Positions 1 through 5,877 of a stretch of DNA of 8,937 bases are shown here, piece after piece; positions within the stretch are counted from its first letter, which is position 1; each line of letters begins with the position of its first letter. Source of the stretch: Bacteroidia bacterium. Lineage in GTDB: Bacteria; Bacteroidota; Bacteroidia; Bacteroidales; CAJPTX01. The stretch covers positions 1 to 8,937 of the forward strand of contig CAJPTV010000088.1 in NCBI GenBank assembly GCA_905373665.1, written 5' to 3'. Position numbers and translations under genes: made by a program. Under the pieces are notes generated by a model that worked only from the letters and a program-made list of their open reading frames with translations, was not told the origin of the DNA and did not search any database.

Positions 1-134
1 TTACGAATCCGTTGCGCAAGCTCGACCTCCTCTTCAGCCGAGATCAGATCTTCCTTACCGATCTCTTGAAGGTATTTGTCTAGCGATGCACTCTCGCGAT
101 TAGTGATAGATTTAGAGATTTTGAGTTGCCTCAT
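1..134 (-). CDS. rpoD: RNA polymerase housekeeping sigma factor RpoD, N-terminal 44 residues (partial, runs off the left edge)
   Basis: Only the first 44 codons are in the window; the rest lies beyond base 1. The translation begins MRQLKISKSITNRES and continues ASLDKYLQEIG..., ending in ELAQRIR. From memory of the family this is the very conserved start of the Bacteroidota primary sigma factor, where sigma region 1.2 starts directly without the long region 1.1 of proteobacterial RpoD. It directs core RNA polymerase to the TTTG / TAnnTTTG promoters of this phylum. The ATG is at 134-132 and is preceded by AAGCAGAATAGC, with no Shine-Dalgarno motif, which is common in Bacteroidota. A 219-nt non-coding or small-ORF leader separates it from the gene upstream. 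Identification is secure, although no catalytic or DNA-binding region is visible here. Confidence 0.93.
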   Translation of the reverse strand, partial: MRQLKISKSITNRESASLDKYLQEIGKEDLISAEEEVELAQRIR

Positions 135-353
135 GCTATTCTGCTTAACGGGGTTATTGAAAAAGTGGTGGCGACGAAAATGATGCTCGGGTGCGTGATG
201 CTTACATTCTTAGAATTCCCCTATTTTCTCTATGGCTTTTATAACGCTTCTTTATCTTAAATGTTGCGTGTCCATCACTATTATTTCCACACTTCACGAA
301 TGTCATCGATTGATTCTCTCCTCTTTTGTCTAATTTCTAATGTCCTAACGCTC
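135..353 (-). promoter_or_regulatory. rpoD upstream region (leader, presumed promoter)
   Basis: This 219-nt stretch is the largest gap between recognisable genes and leads into rpoD. It is AT-richer than the surrounding genes. On the minus strand I find no TTTG at all, so the Bacteroidota consensus (-33 TTTG, -7 TAnnTTTG) cannot be placed. A TTATAAAA sequence occurs around 246-239, but nothing convincing pairs with it as a -35 element. A 7-bp direct repeat (TGATGCT on the plus strand) lies at 181-187 and 196-202. No strong terminator hairpin was seen after the upstream gene, so read-through from htrA into rpoD is possible. That the region holds an rpoD promoter is inferred from position only. 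Confidence 0.3.
202..306 (-). CDS. Possible 34-residue basic small protein in the rpoD leader
   Basis: This reading frame fills much of the 219-nt gap between the sigma/PDZ chimera and rpoD. It starts with ATG at 306-304 and ends with TAA at 204-202. An AGAGGAGAG purine tract at 324-316 precedes it, with AGGAG 11 nt from the ATG, slightly farther than ideal. The product begins MTFVKCGNNSDGH and is rich in Lys and Arg in its second half (KIKKRYKSHRENR). I do not recognise it. It could be a real small protein, an rpoD leader peptide or a chance frame. Its coding potential rests only on the purine tract, the position and the composition. Confidence 0.22.
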   Translation of the reverse strand: MTFVKCGNNSDGHATFKIKKRYKSHRENRGILRM

Positions 354-923
354 TTATTCACAGTTTAGAAACGTGTCTATCGACACTCCATTACGAAGAT
401 AACGCATCGCAAATAAATCTCCGCGACGCAACTCGCCCAATAACCGATTGATATCCCCCACTCCAGCGACCTTCTCTCGGTCTACCGTGCAAATGAGATC
501 GCCGATCCGAAGTTCACAGTTTCGCGGCTTAGACGAATGCACGGCAAGCACCGCTATCCCTCCAAAAGGAGAAAGATGGTGACCTACATACAGATAGGGG
601 AGCTTCTGTACCCGATGACTCTCCGCTACAAAACGCTGTATTGCCCCCCTCACATGACTCCCTACCGCCGTATAAAACGCGATACTCGACCGAGGACTGT
701 TCACTACCTCCAACGCACAAAGAAGACCAATGTTGCCTGCTCTCATCAAATCTTGCAACGAATACGGCGCCATGAGATACTCCTTAGCGATGCTGTAAAC
801 GAGCAAGATATGCGCTTCCACAAAGTGAGACAACCATGCCATGCTCCCTGCTGCGATACGGGTGCTACATTCATAAAGCCGCTGCGGAGACATCCCGAAT
901 GCTCCTATCTCTTCTTTTCTCAC
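354..923 (-). CDS. Chimeric protein: degenerate sigma-70 region 1.2-2 fused to a PDZ domain
   Basis: The product has 189 residues. Residues 5-114 align along RpoD regions 1.2 to 2.4. EIG at 5-7 matches RpoD EIG at 24-26, and VYSIAKEY (42-49), LQDLMRAGNIGLL (56-68), VRGAIQRFVAES (91-102) and RVQKLPYLYVG (104-114) match the sigma consensus VVSVAKQY, LPDLINEGNLGLI, IRQSILQALAEQS and RIVRLPLNxVG. The consensus is quoted from memory. The two tryptophans of region 2.3 (WWIRQ) are replaced by SH (89-90). Regions 3 and 4 are absent. Residues 120-187 form a PDZ-like domain; residues 138-186 align without gaps to HtrA 338-386 next door with 16 of 49 identities counted by hand. The start is GTG at 923-921, overlapping the htrA stop as GTGA; an in-frame TGA just upstream excludes a longer form, and ATG at codon 11 is an alternative. 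There is no signal peptide, so it is probably cytoplasmic. Function is unknown; promoter recognition is unlikely. Confidence 0.8.
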   Translation of the reverse strand: MRKEEIGAFGMSPQRLYECSTRIAAGSMAWLSHFVEAHILLVYSIAKEYLMAPYSLQDLMRAGNIGLLCALEVVNSPRSSIAFYTAVGSHVRGAIQRFVAESHRVQKLPYLYVGHHLSPFGGIAVLAVHSSKPRNCELRIGDLICTVDREKVAGVGDINRLLGELRRGDLFAMRYLRNGVSIDTFLNCE

Positions 924-2101
924 CCCTCACTTGCTTGAAGAACGATCTCTACACTAGACTCGACCTTATTGCGGATGTAGGTCACGCGAACCCGAGTCCC
1001 CGGACGTTTTCCTCCCAACAACCGATGCACCTGTGCGACGGACGTTAGACTTTTCCCATCGATGGCGATTAGTACATCCCCCTGACGCAAACCCGCAGCT
1101 GCGGCAGCACTCTCTGCCCTTACTTGTGCTACCACCACACCCTCCATCTTTCCCCCCGTCAATGCCTTAGCAAGATGGGGACGCAGATCGGTCAATACTA
1201 CTCCCAAGACACCACGCTCCACTTTCCCACGATCGGAAATATTGCCGCCATCTTCGACTTTAGCAAGGAAATCACGTACGATATTCTCTGGGATACTGAA
1301 AGCATACCCCGCAAAAGACCCCGTGGGCGAAGCTATGGCGGTATTGATCCCGACGAGCTCGCCTTGCAAATTCACCAACGCACCCCCACTATTACCTGGA
1401 TTTACCGCAGCATCCACTTGAATAAACGATTCGATTGCCACACGACCCGATTGCAGGTTGAGTGACCGAGCCTTTGCGCTTACAATCCCTGCTGTCACCG
1501 TCGTTTCCAAATCAAACGGATTACCGATGGCAAGCACCCAACTCCCCACGCGAAGACTATCCGCACTACCAAAACGAATGGCTGGTAAGGGTTTAGAGGT
1601 ACGAACCCGAAGCAAAGCTAAGTCGATTGCGGGGTCGCGTGCCACGATTTCGGCACTCAATACTTCCTGATTGGTTAATGTTACTGACAGTCGCTTAGCG
1701 CCCGCTACAACATGGTTGTTAGTAACAATAAGCCCGTCTGAAGATACGATAACTCCTGACCCAGACGAAGAAACCCGCTGTTGTATGTTCGGTTGCGGAC
1801 CGAAAAAGAACTCATAAATCGAACCTTTGTAAGGACTCTCGCGCTCAATGATCGATTGTACATGAACGTGCACCACCGAGGGAGAAGCCTGAGCCGAGGC
1901 GTTGATAAATGATTGTTCAAAATCCGTACGCGGGATGGCACGGCAAACCGTATCACCCTGCTCCCAAGAGACCCCGTGTCTCGCACCAGACGACGGACTT
2001 GGAAAAAACTCTGGGAAATAACGCAGCGCCAACCACGCCCCCAACGCGCCAATAAAGAGCATGATTAGCAATGAGAGTACAGACTGTATAAAACGTCGCA
2101 T
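920..2101 (-). CDS. htrA: HtrA/Deg-family periplasmic serine protease with one PDZ domain
   Basis: The product has 393 residues. An N-terminal hydrophobic segment (about residues 4-29, after MRR) is a signal anchor or signal peptide placing the enzyme in the periplasm. The trypsin-like domain (about 65-285) carries the full catalytic triad: His130 in TNNHVVAGA, Asp160 in ARDPAIDLALL and Ser238 in NPGNSGGALVN. A single PDZ domain spans about 297-388, with a substrate-binding-type loop near RGVLGV. Members of this family degrade or refold damaged envelope proteins. Bacteroidota HtrA proteins I recall are nearer 480-500 residues with two PDZ domains, so this one looks short by one PDZ. The ATG is supported by AGAGGAG eight nucleotides upstream. 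The stop overlaps the start of the sigma/PDZ chimera by 4 nt, which suggests coupled translation. From memory, htrA and rpoD are also neighbours in Porphyromonas gingivalis. Confidence 0.95.
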   Translation of the reverse strand: MRRFIQSVLSLLIMLFIGALGAWLALRYFPEFFPSPSSGARHGVSWEQGDTVCRAIPRTDFEQSFINASAQASPSVVHVHVQSIIERESPYKGSIYEFFFGPQPNIQQRVSSSGSGVIVSSDGLIVTNNHVVAGAKRLSVTLTNQEVLSAEIVARDPAIDLALLRVRTSKPLPAIRFGSADSLRVGSWVLAIGNPFDLETTVTAGIVSAKARSLNLQSGRVAIESFIQVDAAVNPGNSGGALVNLQGELVGINTAIASPTGSFAGYAFSIPENIVRDFLAKVEDGGNISDRGKVERGVLGVVLTDLRPHLAKALTGGKMEGVVVAQVRAESAAAAAGLRQGDVLIAIDGKSLTSVAQVHRLLGGKRPGTRVRVTYIRNKVESSVEIVLQASEG

Positions 2102-2109
2102 TTTCTAAT

Positions 2110-2116
2110 CTCCTCT
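2110..2116 (-). promoter_or_regulatory. Shine-Dalgarno site of htrA
   Basis: Read on the minus strand this is AGAGGAG, ending 8 nt before the htrA ATG at 2101-2099. It is a clear anti-16S match and stands out because most genes here have none. It supports the chosen htrA start and suggests independent initiation after the 63-nt gap from the MATE gene. Confidence 0.6.
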
Positions 2117-2164
2117 GGTGAATATCCTATTAACTAACACCCAGATGGGCACTTTTATTGTACA

Positions 2165-3502
2165 CTATAATAGGCGTTTACGATAGATAAATAACAACAC
2201 CACCGTGAGCACCACCCCCTTCAGAATACTCGACACGGTGATCCCCCACCAAATCCCCTCCAAACAGATAGCACCCCACCACAAGGCTAGTGGAATCCGA
2301 AGCAAATTAAAGGTCGTCCCCACCACTGCTGGGTACAACGTACGGCTAATACCATTAAAGACCCCAGAGTTCGTTATCTCCAAAATCATAAATATTTGAG
2401 AAATACCGATGATGAACAGATAAGCCCCGCCCAAGCGGCGCGCCTCCATCTCTGGGATGAAAAAGCCCATAATTTCCGAACCCCAAACCATAAACAAGAG
2501 CGTTGTTACCACCCCCAAGGTCAGCATATAGATCAGCGTGATACGGTAACCTTTTTTGATGCGAGCTAGGTTATGTGCCCCCCAATTCTGCCCAACGAAA
2601 CTAGAAAGTGCCGTGGAAAAGCCCCCTGCAGTCATCCATGAAATCGCCTCGATCTGCGCACCTACCGACTGCACCGCTACCCCCATATCTCCCCACCGCG
2701 CCACAAGTCGCGCCACAATGAGCGATATAAAAGCAAATAGCCCATTTAGGAGCGTCACTGGTATCCCCAAACGAATAATGCGACGCGCAAACGACCACGC
2801 AAAACGAAAGCCACGAAACAAACCGTGAAAAGGCGCACGTCGAGGAATATTCAAAATGATAAACAGCACCGTCACAATAGCCTGCGCAATGTCCGTTGCC
2901 CAACCCGCACCTATGACCTCAAGGCGCGGAAAAATCCAATACCCCTCGATCAACAAAGGGTCTAAAAGCAGGTTGATGATCAACCCCGAACCATTGGCTA
3001 AAAAGGCGAGATTAGACTTTCCCCGACCATTGTAAAGCCCAAAAAGCGTAGCATTGAGAAATGCAAAAGGACAACCAAAAGAGACCACCGAAAGATACTC
3101 TCCAGCATATCGCACAGCATCTGGTGAGGAAAACGAAAAAAAAGAGACCAACGGACGCTCTAAAGTGAAAAGAAATACCCCGAACCCCAAACCGAATAAC
3201 AAGGCCAATAAAAGCGCATGTTTCGCATAATGCGTCGCACGTTGAAATGTCCGTGCTCCAATACTTTGGGAGATCGTAATCTCTGCTCCCACCTTTGTCA
3301 ACATCCCCAGCGAGAAGGCCAACCACGTATAAAGCCCCATCGCGCCAACGGCTGCCGCTGCGATACCACTCAGGTGACCAATCCAGTAGAAATCGGCCAT
3401 ATTATATGCCATCTGGATAAAGGCCGTCCCCATGATTGGGAGCGCCAAACGCATGATTTGCGGCGTTATACGACCGCGTGTAAAATCCGTAGCCCCTAGC
3501 AT
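2165..3502 (-). CDS. MATE-family multidrug/cation antiporter
   Basis: This 445-residue, very hydrophobic protein has the length and pattern of about 12 membrane helices expected for the MATE (NorM/DinF-like) family. It exports organic cations or other compounds across the inner membrane in exchange for H+ or Na+. Family hallmarks visible are ITPQIMRLALPIMG at 12-25, MAYNMADFYWIGHLS at 31-45, the N-x-x-x-D-P element of a middle helix at 177-182 with Asp181, and GAGWAT at 198-203. The second half repeats the first, starting near IIRLGIPVTLLNG. The ATG at 3502-3500 lies only 3 nt after the stop of the preceding 549-residue gene, so the two are probably co-transcribed and perhaps translationally coupled. 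The substrate cannot be told from sequence. The link to the upstream pseudo-ATPase gene may be functional or only positional. Confidence 0.92.
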   Translation of the reverse strand: MLGATDFTRGRITPQIMRLALPIMGTAFIQMAYNMADFYWIGHLSGIAAAAVGAMGLYTWLAFSLGMLTKVGAEITISQSIGARTFQRATHYAKHALLLALLFGLGFGVFLFTLERPLVSFFSFSSPDAVRYAGEYLSVVSFGCPFAFLNATLFGLYNGRGKSNLAFLANGSGLIINLLLDPLLIEGYWIFPRLEVIGAGWATDIAQAIVTVLFIILNIPRRAPFHGLFRGFRFAWSFARRIIRLGIPVTLLNGLFAFISLIVARLVARWGDMGVAVQSVGAQIEAISWMTAGGFSTALSSFVGQNWGAHNLARIKKGYRITLIYMLTLGVVTTLLFMVWGSEIMGFFIPEMEARRLGGAYLFIIGISQIFMILEITNSGVFNGISRTLYPAVVGTTFNLLRIPLALWWGAICLEGIWWGITVSSILKGVVLTVVLLFIYRKRLL

Positions 3503-3505
3503 GAA

Positions 3506-5155
3506 CTATAAGTGGAGAATACGCTCAAAAGCGCTTTGCAAATCCTCTGGCGTGATCGAGGAGGAGAGAAGCGCCCCTCCCAGCGTATAACGCTCTTTAA
3601 CTCGCAATGACATATTCTGCAACGACTCGGCAAACAGTTGGTAAACGAACAAGTCGGCGGCTACGCCGCGATCAAAAAAAGGCTTGGCGCGCTCATACAA
3701 ATCCTCTAGACGAGAGTAAACAGATGTGGTGATATCCACCTCTGCCATAATCCCTAATTGCTTGAAATGATGCTTCAAATAGGCCTGAGTATAGGCGGGA
3801 AAATGAATAACCCATAACGGCAACGACTCCAACTCAGGAAGATAATGCGCTACGTAACTCGGAGCAGCAAAATCAAAAATGTACATCCGTTTCTCCAAAT
3901 GTCGTGCCAAAAGAGAAAGGAAAGGATGAAACGTCTCGTGTATTTCCCCCTCGTCCTCCGAAAGGGTAGGGAAGTTGTAAAAATAAACACACCCCTGAGT
4001 ATAGCGAAGCAAGCGAGCCTCCAACTCTACGAGCGAGGTCTGAAGGAGCTTCTGCACATCCCACTCATAGTAAGAAGCTCCGTACTCCCACCCCTCTATT
4101 TGCGAAAACTGGTAACGAAGCGCACGCGCCGCATCGCGCTGACCACGTCCCGCCACCCCGATAAATACAAAAATGGTGGAAACGCTCGTCGCCTCCTCCT
4201 CGCGCTGCGCACTAACCTCTTTACACAACTCTGAGATTTGGCTCAACGGCGTCTCTTCCTCCCCCCCCTCCTCATCATCATCATCATTGTTAGAGAGCCC
4301 CGCCAGCGAAAGGTTAAATAAAGATTCCTCACCCTTCACGGGAAGGAAAAGATGTTGCGCTGTATGTTGAAAATCAGCTTCTAATAACGACAGACGCTCA
4401 CGTATCTGCTCATCATACCCTCCTACAAAGGAGATCAAATCACGCACAGACAACCACAAACGAGCGGTATCCACTGGTGCAAGCTCGATGCTCTTGGCAA
4501 AGGCTAAAAGTTCAAAGGGAAAATTGACACTTGGTGAGGACGATACGCCGTAAGAAAAAAGGTGCAATACCTCCAAGAAATAAGGCGAGGTTGTGAGCTG
4601 CTGATAAAAATATGCCGCATCAAATTGAATATGATTGTCGCGTAGGATGAAATAGAGCTGCAAGAGCGGTAGCGTATTCCCCGATAGTGCTGGCAACGTT
4701 TCAAACACCGAAAGCCACAAACGCACCATCAACTGAAGAAAGGAGATCCGTGAAGAGCGTCTAGTCAAAAAACGCTGCTTACAACGCAACAAGATGTGAA
4801 CAATCTTCTGCAAATGGTACAGCGAGGCATGAAAAAGCTCATTAGGAAAAAGTTCCTCTGCGTGTGGCATAGAAAGCGCGACATGCGCGGGCTCTTGCGT
4901 TGAGTAGTAATCTTCTAACTGTAGGAGAACCACCGCAAAATGAATACGCGTATAGTAGAGCTCTCCGTGCGCATCCTCGCCCAAGAAGTTTTCCTTCTTA
5001 CAAAAATCCACCAAACGAGATATCTCGCCTCGCGCTATCCCATACTCCTGCGCCAAACGGATCGAAAGGCGCGACTGAAGAAGCTCCAAAGAAACATCTT
5101 CGCGCAAAATGTCTATCAATAGACGGATAGCCTCGGGGGATAAACTGCCTAGCAT
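3506..5155 (-). CDS. Large protein with a C-terminal AAA+ (CbbX/SpoVK-like) domain that has lost its ATPase motifs
   Basis: The product has 549 residues. Residues 1-280 are mostly helical and unfamiliar. Residues 289-301 are a run of Asp/Glu/Gly forming an acidic linker. From about 327 the layout follows the CbbX/SpoVK branch of AAA+ ATPases. FVFIGVAGRGQRDAARAL (329-346) sits where the Walker A loop should read GNPGTGKTTVA, with the Lys-Thr lost. QGCVYFYNFPTL (387-398) sits where Walker B should read GGVLFIDEAYxL, with Asp-Glu lost. MYIFDFAAPSY (424-434) is at the sensor-1 strand. FDRGVAADLFVYQLFAESLQNMSLR (split 494-508 and 509-518) matches the lid helix NAR.VRN.F..A...QA.R. ITPEDL (534-539) resembles the usual C-terminal end. 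It therefore probably cannot hydrolyse ATP and may be a scaffold or regulator. The ATG is at 5155-5153, with no obvious Shine-Dalgarno. The MATE gene follows after 3 nt. Confidence 0.75.
   Translation of the reverse strand: MLGSLSPEAIRLLIDILREDVSLELLQSRLSIRLAQEYGIARGEISRLVDFCKKENFLGEDAHGELYYTRIHFAVVLLQLEDYYSTQEPAHVALSMPHAEELFPNELFHASLYHLQKIVHILLRCKQRFLTRRSSRISFLQLMVRLWLSVFETLPALSGNTLPLLQLYFILRDNHIQFDAAYFYQQLTTSPYFLEVLHLFSYGVSSSPSVNFPFELLAFAKSIELAPVDTARLWLSVRDLISFVGGYDEQIRERLSLLEADFQHTAQHLFLPVKGEESLFNLSLAGLSNNDDDDEEGGEEETPLSQISELCKEVSAQREEEATSVSTIFVFIGVAGRGQRDAARALRYQFSQIEGWEYGASYYEWDVQKLLQTSLVELEARLLRYTQGCVYFYNFPTLSEDEGEIHETFHPFLSLLARHLEKRMYIFDFAAPSYVAHYLPELESLPLWVIHFPAYTQAYLKHHFKQLGIMAEVDITTSVYSRLEDLYERAKPFFDRGVAADLFVYQLFAESLQNMSLRVKERYTLGGALLSSSITPEDLQSAFERILHL
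4261..4287 (-). repeat. G8 homopolymer plus five-unit ATG/GAT triplet repeat inside the pseudo-AAA gene
   Basis: On the coding strand, five tandem ATG triplets (4287-4273, read in frame as GAT Asp codons) are followed by GAG, GAG and a run of eight G at 4268-4261. Together they encode the acidic linker DDDDEEGGEEE. A G8 run is a known slippage substrate. Losing one G gives a TGA within six codons after the tract. Gaining one G gives a TAA after about thirteen. Either would remove the whole AAA-like domain. Confidence 0.7.
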
Positions 5156-5200
5156 CGACGCTTTCTACTGTGAGTCATCGTGGCTTCTAACGCTCTCATG

Positions 5201-5217
5201 AAAAAATTACTCTGTAA
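5201..5217 (-). terminator. Weak hairpin with T6 tail after the 188-residue gene
   Basis: On the minus strand TTAC-AGA-GTAA is followed by six T, 8 nt past the stop of the 188-residue gene. The stem is only 4 bp with one G-C pair, so termination would be inefficient at best. It may be coincidence. Confidence 0.15.
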
Positions 5218-5224
5218 AGAATGG

Positions 5225-5791
5225 TCAACGACGTAGAAGCTCATCTAATACCAAACGCTCTGATTCGTAGAGGTAAACACGCACGGGGAAACGCACCGCT
5301 CGCGCCTCTGCCGCCAGCGGAAACATCACCCAATCCCCTGCGTTGAGGGTAAGCCAACTCCTGATACTGCGCATACTCTGTGCCACAAAACTGACACTGG
5401 GCAAGGATAAGAGCGTCGCCTCCTCCTCTACTGCTATACGGAGCTGCGCTTGCATAAGTTCCGATAACCTCGCCGATTCTATACCAGCGAGAGCACTCGC
5501 TATGATTGTCCGATCCGCACTATAGATGCGCGCCACCGAACCGCCCGCTTGCCGAAAGGTCTCATTCTCCAGATGAAGCGCATACCCATAACCATCTACC
5601 CAATGCCCCCACTCCTCATCTCGGAGTGTGCGAGAATTTTGACGTATGCGAAAGTAAATACAGGGCATGACCCCGTAAACGTCCTCGCCTGAGAAAAAAT
5701 AGACCTCGCCTCGATTGCTACGCGCCGTGTCCGTACATACCACCACCTCGCTCTCACCCCTCGCATTGACTACAAAACGAATAATCTTCAT
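5225..5791 (-). CDS. Hypothetical protein, 188 residues
   Basis: I do not recognise this protein. It begins MKIIRFVVNARGESEVVV and alternates short predicted beta strands in its first 90 residues (VYFFSGEDVYG, IYFRIRQ, GYGYALHL) with a helical Ala/Glu-rich middle (about 92-124). It ends with more strand-like sequence (WVMFPLAAEA, VRFPVRVYLY). There is no signal peptide, membrane helix, cysteine cluster or nucleotide-binding motif. Aromatic Gly-rich stretches such as GHWVDGYGYALHL might mark a small beta-barrel or sandwich. The ATG lies 13 nt after the T-tract of a strong hairpin, leaving no room for a promoter between them. The gene is therefore expressed by read-through, or from a promoter inside the hairpin or the end of the exonuclease gene. 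AAGAGGGG directly abuts the ATG, too close for a normal ribosome site. It is followed after 69 nt by the pseudo-AAA gene and may be its partner. Confidence 0.75.
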   Translation of the reverse strand: MKIIRFVVNARGESEVVVCTDTARSNRGEVYFFSGEDVYGVMPCIYFRIRQNSRTLRDEEWGHWVDGYGYALHLENETFRQAGGSVARIYSADRTIIASALAGIESARLSELMQAQLRIAVEEEATLLSLPSVSFVAQSMRSIRSWLTLNAGDWVMFPLAAEARAVRFPVRVYLYESERLVLDELLRR

Positions 5792-5804
5792 CCCCTCTTT
5801 TGTT

Positions 5805-5847
5805 AAGAAAACACCAGCTACTATCTGGGAAAATAGTAACTGGTGTT
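5805..5847 (-). terminator. Rho-independent terminator or attenuator hairpin after the exonuclease gene
   Basis: The arms are at 5833-5847 and 5810-5824: 15 bp with a single G-T wobble and an 8-nt loop. On the minus strand the stem ends GGTGTT and continues TTCTTAAC, a short T-rich tail, so the orientation fits termination of the purC-dnaN-exonuclease unit. It starts 30 nt after the exonuclease stop. The plus-strand side lacks a T tract. The downstream gene starts 13 nt beyond the tail, so the hairpin may attenuate rather than fully stop transcription. Confidence 0.7.
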
Positions 5848-5877
5848 CCCTGTAACGTAACCCTCTCGTCGCAGTCT

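Noticed and set aside
181..202. Direct repeat TGATGCT with 15-nt period in the rpoD leader
   Set aside because: Two 7-bp copies are too short to call an operator, and there is no further copy nearby.
537..938. 133-residue plus-strand frame opposite the sigma/PDZ chimera
   Set aside because: The antisense protein shows no family features, while the minus-strand frame has clear sigma and PDZ patterns and a GTGA overlap with htrA.
1124..1465. 113-residue plus-strand frame inside htrA
   Set aside because: It is antisense to the well-supported protease core that carries the catalytic serine, and it has no recognisable features.
2125..2155. Small inverted repeat (CCC/GGG) between the MATE gene and htrA
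   Set aside because: Only three G-C pairs plus wobbles and no T tract on the minus strand, so not a credible terminator.
4504..4704. 66-residue minus-strand frame inside the 549-residue gene
   Set aside because: It is a shifted-frame shadow of the larger gene, which is continuous through this region.
5149..5199. 16-codon frame (MRALEATMTHSRKRRC) whose TAG lies within the start region of the pseudo-AAA gene
   Set aside because: It is short, without a ribosome site, and could easily occur by chance; a coupling leader peptide cannot be argued from this alone.
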